Shown: piece after piece, positions 28,486 through 38,035 of the stretch
Layout of the letters: each line of letters starts with the position of its first letter
Position numbering within the stretch: the first letter of the stretch is position 1
Source of the DNA: Thermobifida halotolerans
GTDB lineage: Bacteria; Actinomycetota; Actinomycetes; Streptosporangiales; Streptosporangiaceae
DNA: 64,000 nt
Assembly: GCF_003574835.2 (NCBI RefSeq)
Contig: NZ_CP063196.1
Location: forward strand, 3,596,001 to 3,660,000
Direction: 5' to 3'
Made by a program: the position numbers and the translations under genes
The notes under the pieces: generated by a model
Databases searched by the model: none
What the model saw: only the letters and a program-made list of their open reading frames with translations
What the model was told of the DNA's origin: nothing

Positions 28486-29499
28486 CTAGTACTGCTCGGT
28501 CTCGACGTAGGACTGGTCGTCGTCACCGTAGGAGTCGGCCGCGCTCCCCGGGTCGAACCCGGGCGGGGAGTCCTTCAGGGAGAGCCCCATGTCGGTCAGC
28601 TTCTGCTTGACCTCCTCGATGGACTTCGCGCCGAAGTTCCGGATGTCCAGGAGGTCCTGCTCGGAGCGGGCGACGAGTTCGCCGACCGTGTGGATGCCTT
28701 CGCGCTTGAGGCAGTTGTAGGAGCGAACCGTGAGGTTGAGGTCCTCGATCGGCAGTGCCAGGTCCGCGGCCAGCGCGGCGTCCGTGGGAGAGGGACCCAT
28801 GTCGATGCCCTCGGCGTCGACGTTGAGTTCGCGGGCCAGCCCGAACAGCTCCACCAGGGTCTTGCCCGCGCTCGCCACGGCGTCCCGGGGCCGGATGGCC
28901 GGCTTGGTCCAGACGTCGAGGATGAGGCGGTCGAAGTCGGTGCGCTGCTCGACACGGGTCGCTTCGACCTTGTAGGTGACCCGCATCACCGGGGAGTAGA
29001 TGGAGTCGATCGGAATCCGACCGATCTCCTGCCCCGGCTGCTTGTTCTGGGCTGCGGAGACGTAGCCGCGGCCGCGCTCGACCGTCATCTCCATCTCCAG
29101 CTTGCCCTTGCCGTTCAGGGTCGCGATGTGCAGGTCGGGATTGTGCACCTCGACCCCGGCGGGCGGCGCGATGTCAGCGGCGGTGACCACCCCGGGCCCC
29201 TGCTTGCGCAGGTACATCAGCACCGGTTCGTCGTGCTCGGAGCTCACGACGAGGCCCTTGAGGTTCAGGATGATCTCGGTGACGTCCTCCTTGACGCCGG
29301 GCACGGTGGTGAACTCGTGCTCGACGCCCTCGATGCGGATGCTGGTGACAGCGGCACCGGGGATGGACGACAGCAGGGTACGGCGCAGTGAGTTGCCGAT
29401 GGTGTACCCGAAGCCCGGCTCCAGGGGTTCGATGACGAACTTGGAGCGGAACTCGGAGATCGACTCTTCGGTCAGGGTGGGACGCTGAGCGATCAGCAT
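28486..29499 (-). CDS. rpoA: RNA polymerase alpha subunit
   Basis: A 337-residue alpha subunit. The N-terminal assembly domain has [20 protein letters not shown] near residue 30. After a linker, the C-terminal domain with [21 protein letters not shown] contacts promoter UP elements and activators. An acidic, Tyr-containing tail closes it. rpsD, which in some actinobacteria lies between rpsK and rpoA, is absent. Confidence 0.99.
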   Translation of the reverse strand: MLIAQRPTLTEESISEFRSKFVIEPLEPGFGYTIGNSLRRTLLSSIPGAAVTSIRIEGVEHEFTTVPGVKEDVTEIILNLKGLVVSSEHDEPVLMYLRKQGPGVVTAADIAPPAGVEVHNPDLHIATLNGKGKLEMEMTVERGRGYVSAAQNKQPGQEIGRIPIDSIYSPVMRVTYKVEATRVEQRTDFDRLILDVWTKPAIRPRDAVASAGKTLVELFGLARELNVDAEGIDMGPSPTDAALAADLALPIEDLNLTVRSYNCLKREGIHTVGELVARSEQDLLDIRNFGAKSIEEVKQKLTDMGLSLKDSPPGFDPGSAADSYGDDDQSYVETEQY

Positions 29500-29647
29500 G
29501 GTCCGTTACTTCCTTTCCCACGGCCGCCCGCTATATGACGGCCACTGGACGGCCCCGCGGTGTGCGGGACCACAACTGTGGACTGCCCGGCCCGCCCCTC
29601 CGCCAAGCATCGCGCGGCGGAGGCGGCGCCGGTCGGCGCGACCGGGG

Positions 29648-30052
29648 TCAGACCCGGCGGCGCTTCGGCGGACGGCAGCCGTTGTGCGGAACCGGCGTGA
29701 CGTCCTGGATCGAGCCGACCTCGAGGCCGGTCGCCTGAAGCGAGCGGATCGCGGTCTCACGGCCCGAGCCCGGACCCTTGACGAAGACGTCGACCTTGCG
29801 CACCCCGTGCTCCTGGGCGCGGCGCGCGGCGGCCTCGGCGGCCATCTGCGCGGCGAACGGGGTGGACTTGCGCGAGCCCTTGAATCCGACCTGCCCGGAG
29901 CTGGCCCACGAGATCACCGCGCCGGTGGGGTCGGTGATGCTCACGATCGTGTTGTTGAAGGTGCTCTTGATGTGCGCGTGTCCGTGGACGACGTTCTTCT
30001 TCTCTTTGCGACGCACCTTGCGCGCGGCGCCCTGACGGCCCTTAGGCGGCAT
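29648..30052 (-). CDS. rpsK: 30S ribosomal protein S11
   Basis: A 134-residue S11 of the 30S platform. It has [20 protein letters not shown] near the start and the signature [18 protein letters not shown] at the C-terminus. It lies between rpsM and rpoA; a 148-bp gap to rpoA holds no gene. Confidence 0.98.
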   Translation of the reverse strand: MPPKGRQGAARKVRRKEKKNVVHGHAHIKSTFNNTIVSITDPTGAVISWASSGQVGFKGSRKSTPFAAQMAAEAAARRAQEHGVRKVDVFVKGPGSGRETAIRSLQATGLEVGSIQDVTPVPHNGCRPPKRRRV

Positions 30053-30121
30053 TCCCTACTCCCAAGATCATCGATCCGTTGCTGGTGCGGACCCGGCTGT
30101 GAAGGGTCGGGCCCGGACGGA

Positions 30122-30502
30122 CTACTTCTTACCGGCCTTCTTCTTGCCGGCCACGGTCTTCTTCTTGCCCTTACGGGTCCGCGCGTTGGTCTGGGTGCGC
30201 TGGCCGCGGACCGGCAGGTTGCGGCGGTGCCGGATTCCCTGGTAGCTGCCGATCTCGATCTTGCGGCGGATGTCGGCCGCGACCTCGCGGCGCAGGTCAC
30301 CCTCGACCTTGTAGTTGGTGTCGATCCACTCGCGCAGCCTGACCAGCTCCTCCTCGGAGAGCTGGTAGACGCGGGTGTCGGGGCTGACACCGGTGTTGGC
30401 GAGGGTTTCGGCCGCGCGGGTGCGACCGATACCGTAGACGTATGTGAGAGCGACCTCCACCCGCTTCTCGCGGGGGAGGTCGACGCCGGCGATGCGCGCC
30501 AT
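30122..30502 (-). CDS. rpsM: 30S ribosomal protein S13
   Basis: A 126-residue S13, an inter-subunit bridge protein at the 30S head. It begins [20 protein letters not shown]; the signature [20 protein letters not shown] is present and the tail is Lys-rich. The ATG at 30502 is the family start; an upstream in-frame start at 30565 would add an unrelated stretch. Confidence 0.98.
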   Translation of the reverse strand: MARIAGVDLPREKRVEVALTYVYGIGRTRAAETLANTGVSPDTRVYQLSEEELVRLREWIDTNYKVEGDLRREVAADIRRKIEIGSYQGIRHRRNLPVRGQRTQTNARTRKGKKKTVAGKKKAGKK

Positions 30503-30705
30503 CGGGGCGTACTCCTTGCTGTTCGGCGGAGGTCTTTCCCGTCCCGCCTCCCTCTCGCCGCCCAACGACGAGGCCCCGGCCTCCGACCGGGGGTGCTCCC
30601 GGGGCTGAGACGCCCGACGGGATGGGAACGGGATTCTTCACAGTGCGCCGCCGGTACGGCGTCTGCCGCAACCGACGGAGTTCTCGACGTCGAGAAGCGC
30701 GGGAC

Positions 30706-30819
30706 TCAGCCCTGGCGCTGCTTGTGCCGCGGGTCCTGGCAGATCACCATGATCTTGCCGTGACGGCGGATCACTCGGCACTTCGCGCAGATCTTCTTGA
30801 CGCTCGGCTTAACCTTCAT
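30706..30819 (-). CDS. rpmJ: 50S ribosomal protein L36 (zinc-binding form)
   Basis: A 37-residue protein read directly from the minus strand: [14 protein letters not shown], then [20 protein letters not shown] and a short tail. C11, C14, C27 and H32 form the zinc ribbon of the C+ form. It lies between infA and rpsM; the 203-bp gap to rpsM is unusually long for this operon. Confidence 0.97.
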   Translation of the reverse strand: MKVKPSVKKICAKCRVIRRHGKIMVICQDPRHKQRQG

Positions 30820-30881
30820 GGTCGCTCCGGGTCCTGGGTCCGCCTGCGCCGACCGCGGAGCGGCGGACGCGAGCGGAGAAG

Positions 30882-31103
30882 CTACTTGTAGCGGTAAACA
30901 ATGCGCCCGCGGGTGAGGTCGTACGGGCTCAGCTCCACAACGACTCGGTCGTCGGGAAGAATACGGATGTAGTGCATCCGCATCTTGCCGCTGATGTGGG
31001 CCAGCACCTTGTGCCCGTTGTCGAGCTCCACTCGGAACATAGCGTTGGGTAGGGACTCGATAACGGAGCCCTCAATCTCGATGGCGCCGTCTTTCTTAGC
31101 CAT
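30882..31103 (-). CDS. infA: Translation initiation factor IF-1
   Basis: A 73-residue S1-like OB-fold factor that occupies the A site during initiation. It begins [20 protein letters not shown] and ends [15 protein letters not shown] 31103 is the universal family start. The purine-rich GGAGG lies only two bases upstream, an unusually short spacing; an in-frame GTG three codons earlier overlaps it. It is the first gene of the alpha operon. Confidence 0.98.
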   Translation of the reverse strand: MAKKDGAIEIEGSVIESLPNAMFRVELDNGHKVLAHISGKMRMHYIRILPDDRVVVELSPYDLTRGRIVYRYK

Positions 31104-31359
31104 ATCCTCCACGCTTCTGGAATCGGCCCCGTGGACACGGGGACTACGGGTGCGGATCGCTTCGAATGTGATCCGGCGCCCCGGTGATGAGAATTGATCG
31201 CTGAAATTTCAGGTCAACTGCAATATTTTACGCCACGTGAACCGCAGACGCTAATGGAGGCAGCCTGACCCAACAACCCGAGTGTGGGCAGAACCAGTCT
31301 ACCCGCTCCGCGGATGTCTTCGCCCCGACCGCCCCGCGGGGCGCGCCCCGGCAGTCGGC

Positions 31360-31791
31360 CTACCCCCGGCGTGTCCGCTGGACCCCCAGGGCGACGACTC
31401 CCATGATCACGGCCCAGAGTCCGACCGCCGCGAGGTACCACGCAAGGTCCGCGCCGAGAGCGACGAAGACGATCATCTCAACAACGAGGAGGAGCGTGTT
31501 CATTCCGCCCCCGACCAGCCAGTAGCCGAACGGTACGGGAAGACCCGCGTCGCCGCGCGTGCGCGGGAGGGCGCTCGCCACCAGTCCGGGCAGGTCGGCC
31601 AGGTCCCTGCCGGGAAGATCCTCGGTGAGAAGGGCCAGCTCGCCACGGGTGCGCGCCCGGTAGACCGCTTCCATCCGCTCGGCGAGTTCGTCGTCGTCCA
31701 GGCGCCCCTGCGCGAAGTGCTCCCGCAGTCGCTCGGCGACGCCCTCCCGATCCGCATCGGAGGCCCTGATGTGGGGACTGGACCCAGACAC
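31360..31791 (-). CDS. DUF1707 (SHOCT-like) membrane protein
   Basis: A 143-residue protein. The N-terminal DUF1707 motif IRASDADREGVAERLREHFAQGRLDDDELAERME covers residues ~8-41. A linker and two membrane helices follow (NTLLLVVEMIVFVALGADLAW and YLAAVGLWAVIMGVVALGV). DUF1707 proteins are common in actinobacteria and of unknown role. It sits between the map terminator and infA, interrupting the usual map-infA neighbourhood. Confidence 0.88.
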   Translation of the reverse strand: MSGSSPHIRASDADREGVAERLREHFAQGRLDDDELAERMEAVYRARTRGELALLTEDLPGRDLADLPGLVASALPRTRGDAGLPVPFGYWLVGGGMNTLLLVVEMIVFVALGADLAWYLAAVGLWAVIMGVVALGVQRTRRG

Positions 31792-31880
31792 CGCACCGCC
31801 CTTTCCCGTCCGACCGGACCCGACTCCTCACACGCTACGGTCCCGGCGGGAGAAAGGCCAGAAGAACCGTGCCCGCGTGG

Positions 31881-31925
31881 AAAAACGTCCGCGGGCCGCC
31901 CGTTCGACGGACGGCCCGCGCGGAC
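31881..31925 (-). terminator. Intrinsic terminator of the secY-adk-map unit
   Basis: A strong inverted repeat at 31887-31925 (GTCCGCGGGCCG and its near-complement) is followed on the minus strand by a five-T run at 31885-31881. This is the clearest intrinsic terminator in the ribosomal block. It ends transcription from secY-adk-map about 16 bp after the map stop. Confidence 0.88.
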
Positions 31926-31940
31926 CTCGGAGGAGCAGGG

Positions 31941-32765
31941 TCAGGAGTCGGGATCGGGGAACCCGAGAGAGGCGATCTTCTCCCGATTCTCCTCTCTGGC
32001 GGTGAGCACCAGCGGTCCCCCGGCGGTGATGGCCACCGAGTGCTCGAAGTGCGCCGAACGGCGACCGTCCCGGGTGACCACGGTCCAGCCGTCCTCCAGA
32101 ACGTGGACGTGTCGCGTGCCGAGGTTCACCATCGGCTCGATCGCCAGGCACATCCCCTCGACCAGGCGGATGCCCCGGCCGCTCTGCGCGTAGTTGAGGA
32201 CGTGCGGCTCCATGTGCATCTCGGTGCCGATGCCGTGCCCGCCGTACTCCTGGACGTTGCCGAACCGCCCCCGGGAGACGATGTGGTCCTCGATGGCCCG
32301 CCCGATGTCACCGAGTCGGTTGCCCGGCCGCATCTGGGCGATGCCCTGCCACATCGCCTCCTCGCACACCTCCATCACGGTGCGGTCCTCCTCGCGGACC
32401 GGTCCCACCGCGACGGTGATGGCGGAGTCGCCGTGCCAACCGTCGAGGATGGCACCGCAGTCGATGGAGATGATGTCACCGTCCGCGAGGATCTTGTCCT
32501 CCCGGGGGATCCCGTGCACCACCTCCTCGTTGACGGAGGCGCAGATGGACCCGGTGAAGCCGTGGTAGCCCTTGAAGGACGGCACGGCTCCCGCGTCCCG
32601 GATGCTGCGCTCGGCGATGGCGTCCAGTTCGAGCGTGCTCATCCCCGGACGCACCGCCGCGCGCAGCACATCAAGCGTGCGGGCCACGACCCGACCCGCG
32701 GCCCGCATCTTCCTGATCTCGGCCGGAGACTTCAGCTGGATCCTGGTTCGGCCTCTGCGCAACAT
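31941..32765 (-). CDS. map: Methionine aminopeptidase type I
   Basis: Removes N-terminal methionine from nascent proteins. The 274-residue pita-bread enzyme has metal ligands in SIDCGAILDGWHGDSA, the catalytic His in GGHGIGTEMHMEP, and ligand glutamates in CLAIEPMV and AHFEHSVAI. Its start overlaps the adk stop (TGATG). Confidence 0.97.
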   Translation of the reverse strand: MLRRGRTRIQLKSPAEIRKMRAAGRVVARTLDVLRAAVRPGMSTLELDAIAERSIRDAGAVPSFKGYHGFTGSICASVNEEVVHGIPREDKILADGDIISIDCGAILDGWHGDSAITVAVGPVREEDRTVMEVCEEAMWQGIAQMRPGNRLGDIGRAIEDHIVSRGRFGNVQEYGGHGIGTEMHMEPHVLNYAQSGRGIRLVEGMCLAIEPMVNLGTRHVHVLEDGWTVVTRDGRRSAHFEHSVAITAGGPLVLTAREENREKIASLGFPDPDS

Positions 32766-33334
32766 CAGGCCTTGCTCTTCAACGCCGCCATGGCCCGCTG
32801 GGTGACCTCTTCGATCGGACCGACCGCGTCCACCCTCACCAGCAGTCCCCGCTTCTCGTAGAAGGAGACCAGTGGGGCGGTCTGCTCCCGGTAGACGACC
32901 AGCCGGTGCCGGATCGTCTCCTCGTTGTCGTCGCTGCGGTTGTCGATCCGGGCACGCTCGGCGAGCCTCCGGACCACCTCCTCCTCGTCGACGACGAGTT
33001 CCACGACGGCGTCGAGCCGCACATCCAGCTCGTCCAGCATCGTGTCCAGCGTCTCCGCCTGCGCGAGGTTGCGCGGGAAGCCGTCCAGGAGGAAGCCCGC
33101 ACGGGCGTCTTCCTCGGCCAACCGGTCCTTGACCATGGCGTTGGTGATCTCGTCGGGGACGAGATCACCGCAGTCCATGTAGGCCTGGGCCTGTTTACCC
33201 AACTCTGTGCCACCGCTGACGTTGGCACGGAAGATGTCTCCGGTGGACACCTTCGGAATCGACAACTCGGACGCCAAGATCTGGGCCTGGGTGCCTTTTC
33301 CAGCCCCCGGAGGTCCCACCAGTACGGCACGCAT
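32765..33334 (-). CDS. adk: Adenylate kinase
   Basis: Catalyses ATP + AMP to 2 ADP. The 189-residue protein has P-loop [13 protein letters not shown]-binding segments STGDIFR and [13 protein letters not shown], and a short LID (residues around [15 protein letters not shown]) rather than the long LID of ~215-residue enzymes. It abuts secY directly and overlaps map. Confidence 0.98.
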   Translation of the reverse strand: MRAVLVGPPGAGKGTQAQILASELSIPKVSTGDIFRANVSGGTELGKQAQAYMDCGDLVPDEITNAMVKDRLAEEDARAGFLLDGFPRNLAQAETLDTMLDELDVRLDAVVELVVDEEEVVRRLAERARIDNRSDDNEETIRHRLVVYREQTAPLVSFYEKRGLLVRVDAVGPIEEVTQRAMAALKSKA

Positions 33335-34666
33335 CTATCGCAGAAAACCCTCGTAGTTTCTCTGCTGGAGGTGACTCTCGATCTGCTTCACCGTGTCCAG
33401 CCCGACACCGACCATGATCAGAATGCTGACGCCGCCGAACGGGAAGTTCGCCGCGGCCCCGGAGGTCCCCAGAGCCACCATCGGCAACAGCGCGATCACA
33501 CCCAGGTACAGCGCGCCAGGCGTCGTCAACCGGGTGAGGACGTAGTCCAGGTACTCGGCCGTCGGACGTCCCGGGCGAATACTCGGGATGAACCCACCGT
33601 ACTTCTTCATGTTGTCGGCCACTTCAGCGGGGTTGAAGGTAATGGCCACGTAGAAGAAGGCGAAGCCCACGATCAGCAGGAAGAAGGTGCTCAGGTAGAC
33701 CGGGTGGTTGCCCATCGGGTTGAAGTAGGTGTTGAGGAAGCTCACCACTCCGCTGTCCGACTCGGCCCCCATCAGTCCGACCACCAGGGTCGGCAGGTAC
33801 AGCAGGGACGAGGCGAAGATGACCGGGATGACACCGGCCTGGTTGACCTTCAGCGGAATGTAGGTGGAGCTGCCCCCGTACATCCGGCGGCCCACCATCC
33901 GCTTGGCGTACTGCACCGGGATGCGCCGCTGGGCCTGCTCGATGAAGACCACACCGGCGATGAGGACCAGTCCCGCCACGCAGATCAGGGCGAAGACCCA
34001 CGCGGGGTTCTCGCTCCAGATGCGCATCATGCCGGAGGGGAACTCCGCGACGATCTGGGTGAAGATCAGCAGCGACATGCCGTTGCCGACACCCCGCTCG
34101 GTGATCAGCTCACCGAACCACATGATGACGCCGGTGCCCGCGGTCATCACGAACACGATCGTGATCAGGATGGGCAGCTCGTAAGAGGTCCCGAGGAAGG
34201 GCATGTACTGCTCGGGGTAGCAGGTCGTCCCCTGGAAGAGCTGTCCGGTCCGGGCCATCGCGATGATGCTCGTGGACTGCAGGACGGCCAGGGCGATGGT
34301 CAGGTAACGCGTGTATTGTGTGATCTTGCTCTGACCGGCCTGCCCCTCCTTCTTCAGCGCTTCGAGTCGCGGCACCACCACGGTGAGCAGGTTCAGGATG
34401 ATGCTCGCGGTGATGTAGGGCATGATGCCCAGCGCGAAGACGGCGAGCTGCAGCAGCGCGCCACCGCTGAACAGGTTGATCAGCGAATAGACGTTCGAGG
34501 CACCGGTCTCGGTCGTCTGCTGGACGCACTGCTTGATGGCGACGCTGTCGATTCCCGGCGAGGGGATGACGGCGCCGAGCCGGAAGATCGTCAGGATGAA
34601 CAGTGTGAACAGCAGCTTGTTACGTAGCTCAGGCGTGCGGAACGCACGGACGAACGCACCTAGCAC
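33335..34666 (-). CDS. secY: Preprotein translocase subunit SecY
   Basis: The channel subunit of SecYEG in the cytoplasmic membrane. The 443-residue protein has ten membrane helices, the plug region after IPSPGID, and cytosolic loops with ARRxPVQYAK-like QRRIPVQYAKRMVG. There is a 288-bp gap to rplO that has room for a promoter. Confidence 0.98.
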   Translation of the reverse strand: MLGAFVRAFRTPELRNKLLFTLFILTIFRLGAVIPSPGIDSVAIKQCVQQTTETGASNVYSLINLFSGGALLQLAVFALGIMPYITASIILNLLTVVVPRLEALKKEGQAGQSKITQYTRYLTIALAVLQSTSIIAMARTGQLFQGTTCYPEQYMPFLGTSYELPILITIVFVMTAGTGVIMWFGELITERGVGNGMSLLIFTQIVAEFPSGMMRIWSENPAWVFALICVAGLVLIAGVVFIEQAQRRIPVQYAKRMVGRRMYGGSSTYIPLKVNQAGVIPVIFASSLLYLPTLVVGLMGAESDSGVVSFLNTYFNPMGNHPVYLSTFFLLIVGFAFFYVAITFNPAEVADNMKKYGGFIPSIRPGRPTAEYLDYVLTRLTTPGALYLGVIALLPMVALGTSGAAANFPFGGVSILIMVGVGLDTVKQIESHLQQRNYEGFLR

Positions 34667-34786
34667 GTCTCCTCCTGCCAGGCGTCGACGGCGCAGCCGA
34701 TTCGAGACATCGCGGCCGATCCTGGATCGTCGTAATCGTTGGCTCGGTCAGAGCGACCTGAGCCCAGTCGGGTCAAGCAGATGGCA

Positions 34787-34794
34787 CATTAGCA
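34787..34794 (-). promoter_or_regulatory. Possible extended -10 element upstream of secY
   Basis: On the minus strand TGCTAATGT (an extended -10, TGnTAATGT) lies about 120 bp before secY in the 288-bp rplO-secY gap. No convincing -35 box accompanies it. It would let secY-adk-map be transcribed separately from the spc operon. Confidence 0.3.
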
Positions 34795-34954
34795 GCCATC
34801 GAACAATTGGTGTGGACCACGAAGTTCACAATAAGAACACACTCGGTGGCACACCGTACCAGGGAACCCCCCCAAAACGGACAGGGGCGTCCACCGGTCT
34901 TCCCAATCTAATGGGCATGACCGATGAACGCCCCCACCAGCACCCGGGGATGCC

Positions 34955-35422
34955 CTAAACCTCGGTGACGCTACCACCAGCCGCAAGGATCTTCTCCTTG
35001 GCGGAACCGGAGAACGCGTTCGCGCTCACCCGGACCGGAACCGAGATCTCTCCGGTCCCCAGCACCTTGACGGGCTGGTTCTTGCGGACCGCTCCCTTGG
35101 CGACCAGGTCCGCAACGGTGACCTCGCCGCCCTCGGGGTACAGCTCGCCCAGCTTGTCCAGGTTCACCACCTGGTAGGTGGTCTTGAACCTGGCGTTGCT
35201 GAACCCCTTCAGCTTGGGCACCCGGCGGATGAGCGGCATCTGACCGCCCTCGAAGCCGACCGGGACCGTGCTGCGTGCCTTGGTGCCCTTGGTGCCGCGA
35301 CCCGCGGTCTTGCCCTTGGACGCCTCGCCGCGACCCTTGCGGGTCTTGGCCTTGTTCGCGCCGGGAGCCGGACGCAGGTGGTGGATCTTGAGCAACTCGT
35401 TCGGGGAGTGGCTCTCGCTCAT
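34955..35422 (-). CDS. rplO: 50S ribosomal protein L15
   Basis: A 155-residue L15. It has the Gly/Lys-rich N-terminus [20 protein letters not shown] and the C-terminal signature near [14 protein letters not shown]. Its start overlaps the rpmD stop by four bases (ATGA). Confidence 0.98.
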   Translation of the reverse strand: MSESHSPNELLKIHHLRPAPGANKAKTRKGRGEASKGKTAGRGTKGTKARSTVPVGFEGGQMPLIRRVPKLKGFSNARFKTTYQVVNLDKLGELYPEGGEVTVADLVAKGAVRKNQPVKVLGTGEISVPVRVSANAFSGSAKEKILAAGGSVTEV

Positions 35423-35604
35423 GAGCTGACCTCCTCGACAGTGATGAGGTGCGCGACGACGTTGATCTGTCCGCGGACCTCGGGGCGGTCCTCGCGGACC
35501 ACCGACTTGCCGATTCGCCCGAGGCCGAGGGAGGCGAGCGTGTCACGCTGTTTCCGCCTGCCGCCGATCTTGGACCGGACCTGCGTGATCTTCAGCTTCG
35601 CCAT
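35419..35604 (-). CDS. rpmD: 50S ribosomal protein L30
   Basis: A 61-residue L30 beginning [20 protein letters not shown], with the central [16 protein letters not shown] motif. It lies three bases after rpsE and overlaps rplO. Confidence 0.98.
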   Translation of the reverse strand: MAKLKITQVRSKIGGRRKQRDTLASLGLGRIGKSVVREDRPEVRGQINVVAHLITVEEVSS

Positions 35605-35607
35605 GGC

Positions 35608-36210
35608 CTACACCCCCGCCTTGGCTTCCGCGCGGGCACGCAGCATGGACGCCGGGACGACGTCCTCCAGCGGCAGGCCGCGCCGGGCGGCGATCTCCTC
35701 GGGACGGCTGAGGCTCTTGAGAGCGGCCACCGTCGCGTGCACGATGTTGATCGGGTTGGACGACCCGAGCGACTTGGTCAGGACGTCGTGAATGCCGGCG
35801 CACTCCAGCACGGCACGCACCGGACCACCGGCGATCACACCGGTACCGGGGGCGGCCGGGCGGAGCAGGACCACGCCGGCGGCGTCCTCTCCCTGGACCT
35901 GGTGCACGATGGTGCCCTGGATCCGGGGGACTTTGAAGAAGTTCTTCTTGGCTTCCTCGACACCCTTGGCGATCGCCGAGGGCACTTCCTTGGCCTTGCC
36001 GTATCCGACGCCGACCATGCCGTTGCCGTCGCCGACGACGACCAGAGCGGTGAAGCTGAACCGGCGGCCGCCCTTGACGACCTTGGCGACCCGGTTGATC
36101 TTCACAACGCGCTCGATGTAGGAGACGCCCTTGTCAGCGGAACCGCCGCGGCGATCGTCACGGCCGGAACGCCGCTCGCCACCGGCGCCGCGCCGCGGAG
36201 CTGCAGCCAT
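35608..36210 (-). CDS. rpsE: 30S ribosomal protein S5
   Basis: A 200-residue S5 with an Arg/Gly-rich N-terminal extension (~30 residues). The dsRNA-binding core has [20 protein letters not shown] and [17 protein letters not shown]5 lines the mRNA entry site and matters for decoding fidelity. It follows rplR by 49 bp. Confidence 0.98.
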   Translation of the reverse strand: MAAAPRRGAGGERRSGRDDRRGGSADKGVSYIERVVKINRVAKVVKGGRRFSFTALVVVGDGNGMVGVGYGKAKEVPSAIAKGVEEAKKNFFKVPRIQGTIVHQVQGEDAAGVVLLRPAAPGTGVIAGGPVRAVLECAGIHDVLTKSLGSSNPINIVHATVAALKSLSRPEEIAARRGLPLEDVVPASMLRARAEAKAGV

Positions 36211-36259
36211 CAGTGGTTCCTCTTCCCGTCGATGAAAATGCGGTTGTCAGGAGTCATCA

Positions 36260-36646
36260 CTAGAACTCCAGGCCGCCCTCGCGCGCGCCGTCCGCCAGCG
36301 CCGCGACACGGCCGTGGTAACGGTAGCCGCCACGGTCGAAGACCACGGCGGTGATCCCGGCGGCCTTCGCACGCTCGGCGAGCAGCTTGCCCGTCAGGTG
36401 CGACTTCTCCGTCTTCTTGCCCTCTTCGCCGCGGATGGAGACGTCCAGCGTGGAGGCGGACGCCAGGGTGATGCCCTTGGTGTCGTCCACGAGCTGCGCG
36501 ACGATGTGCTTGAGGGAGCGGGTGACAACCAGACGCGGACGCTCCGGCGTGCCCCGAACCTTCTTGCGGACCCGCAGGTGGCGGCGCGCCCGGGCGGCCG
36601 CGCGCGCGGAAGTGCCCCTGCGGGTAAGCGACGACCTCTTCGTCAT
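36260..36646 (-). CDS. rplR: 50S ribosomal protein L18
   Basis: A 128-residue L18, which binds 5S rRNA with L5. It has [20 protein letters not shown] near the start and [19 protein letters not shown] near the C-terminus. It is separated from rplF by only two bases. Confidence 0.98.
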   Translation of the reverse strand: MTKRSSLTRRGTSARAAARARRHLRVRKKVRGTPERPRLVVTRSLKHIVAQLVDDTKGITLASASTLDVSIRGEEGKKTEKSHLTGKLLAERAKAAGITAVVFDRGGYRYHGRVAALADGAREGGLEF

Positions 36647-36648
36647 GC

Positions 36649-37185
36649 TTACTTACCAGCCTTTCCGGCCTTGCGGCGGATTCTCTCACCCTGGTAGCGA
36701 ATGCCCTTGGCCTTGTACGGGTCGGGCCTGCGCAGGCCTCGGATGTTCGCCGCCACCTGACCCACCAGTTGCTTGTCGATTCCCTCGACGTGCAGCAGGG
36801 TCGGCTTCTCCACCCGGAAGGTGATGCCCTCGGGCGGCTCCACGACGACGGGGTGGCTGTATCCCAGGGAGAACTCCAGGTTCGATCCCCTGGCCTGGAC
36901 GCGGTAACCCACACCCGAGATCTCCAGGGTCTTGGTGTACCCCTTGGACGTGCCCTCGATCAGGTTGGCGATCAGCGCACGGGTCAGGCCGTGCAGGGAG
37001 CGCGTCTCCGGGTTGTCGTCCGGACGCAGCACCTTGATCTGACCGTCTTCCTGAGCGACCGTGATCGGCCGGGCGACGGTGTGCTTCAGTTCGCCCTTCG
37101 GTCCCTTGACTTTGACGTCTTGCCCGTCGATGGTGACTTCGACGCCCTTGGGGACCGAGATCGGCAGTCGGCCAATTCGCGACAT
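36649..37185 (-). CDS. rplF: 50S ribosomal protein L6
   Basis: A 178-residue L6 beginning [17 protein letters not shown]. The C-terminal signature [20 protein letters not shown] binds 23S rRNA near the sarcin-ricin loop. It lies 16 bp after rpsH. Confidence 0.98.
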   Translation of the reverse strand: MSRIGRLPISVPKGVEVTIDGQDVKVKGPKGELKHTVARPITVAQEDGQIKVLRPDDNPETRSLHGLTRALIANLIEGTSKGYTKTLEISGVGYRVQARGSNLEFSLGYSHPVVVEPPEGITFRVEKPTLLHVEGIDKQLVGQVAANIRGLRRPDPYKAKGIRYQGERIRRKAGKAGK

Positions 37186-37201
37186 GCTGAAATCTCTTCC
37201 T

Positions 37202-37600
37202 CTACCAGACGTAGGCGAGGACTTCGCCGCCCACGCCGTTCTTCTTGGCCTGCTTGTCCGTCATCAGGCCGCTGGACGTCGAAATGATGGCCACGCCAAG
37301 GCCGCCCAGGACCCGCGGAAGGTTGTCCTTCTTCGCGTAGACCCGAAGGCCGGGCTTGGACACGCGACGGATGCCGGCGATGGAGCGCTCACGGGTGGGA
37401 CCGTACTTCAGGGCCACCACCAGGTTCTTGCCCACCGGCGCGTCTTCGGTACGCCAGCTCTGGACGTAGCCCTCCTTCTGGAGGATCTCGGCGATGTGCG
37501 CCTTGATCTTGGAATACGGCATGATCACGCTGTCGTGGTATGCCGCGTTCGCGTTGCGCAGACGTGTGAGCATGTCTGCGATCGGGTCGGTCATCGTCAT
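37202..37600 (-). CDS. rpsH: 30S ribosomal protein S8
   Basis: A 132-residue S8 beginning [18 protein letters not shown], ending with the [20 protein letters not shown] segment. In E. coli S8 binds spc mRNA and represses its own operon. ATG 37600 follows AGGAAGG at a slightly long spacing. The 239-bp gap upstream, toward rpsN, carries several hairpins. Confidence 0.98.
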   Translation of the reverse strand: MTMTDPIADMLTRLRNANAAYHDSVIMPYSKIKAHIAEILQKEGYVQSWRTEDAPVGKNLVVALKYGPTRERSIAGIRRVSKPGLRVYAKKDNLPRVLGGLGVAIISTSSGLMTDKQAKKNGVGGEVLAYVW

Positions 37601-37839
37601 GGCCGATTGGCCCTTCCTCGCTGCGGTTTCCCCGGAGACGGAGCTCTCCCTCGGAGTCCGCTCCCCCACTCCTGTGGGGACCGTCCGGGGACCTGCCGCG
37701 TGGTCACGGGCATCGGGCGGGCTGCTGCCCGGCGCGATGCCCTGTCGGTTGAGAACACGTGTCCGACGGCGGGTTCATCGAACCCCTCCGTCTATCTGCC
37801 GGGGGTCGGCCAGGGCGGCCGACCCTACGAGCTCACTCG
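37601..37839 (-). other. Structured gap between rpsN and rpsH
   Basis: 239 bp inside an otherwise tightly packed operon. On the minus strand it can form a 9-bp hairpin at 37802-37824, a two-part hairpin at 37708-37742 (GGGCATCG outer arms) and a 6-bp hairpin at 37664-37679. No open frame is convincing. It may be a cis-acting RNA such as a translational-repressor site, processing site or attenuator; no function is shown. Confidence 0.5.
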
Positions 37840-38025
37840 TTACCAGCTGGACTTGGTGATGCCCGGCAGCTCGCCCCGGTGCGCCATCTCACGGAAGCAG
37901 ATGCGGCACAGGCCGAACTTCCGGAAAACGGCACGCGGGCGCCCGCACCGCGAGCATCGAGTATACGCACGAACCTGGAACTTCGGCTTCCGGTTCGCCT
38001 TGGCGATCAGAGCCTTCTTGGCCAT
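37840..38025 (-). CDS. rpsN: 30S ribosomal protein S14, type Z (zinc-binding)
   Basis: A 61-residue short S14 (rpsZ type) with the zinc ribbon CSRCGRP...CRIC, beginning [17 protein letters not shown]. The long, zinc-free paralogue found in some actinobacteria is not in this window. It lies ten bases after rplE. Confidence 0.98.
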   Translation of the reverse strand: MAKKALIAKANRKPKFQVRAYTRCSRCGRPRAVFRKFGLCRICFREMAHRGELPGITKSSW

Positions 38026-38035
38026 CCCTACTCCC

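Noticed and set aside
31200-31301. A TAGACT box near 31296-31301 as the infA promoter
   Set aside because: The -10 is good on the minus strand but no -35 fits at 16-19 bases; it also lies about 200 bp upstream, so it is left uncalled.
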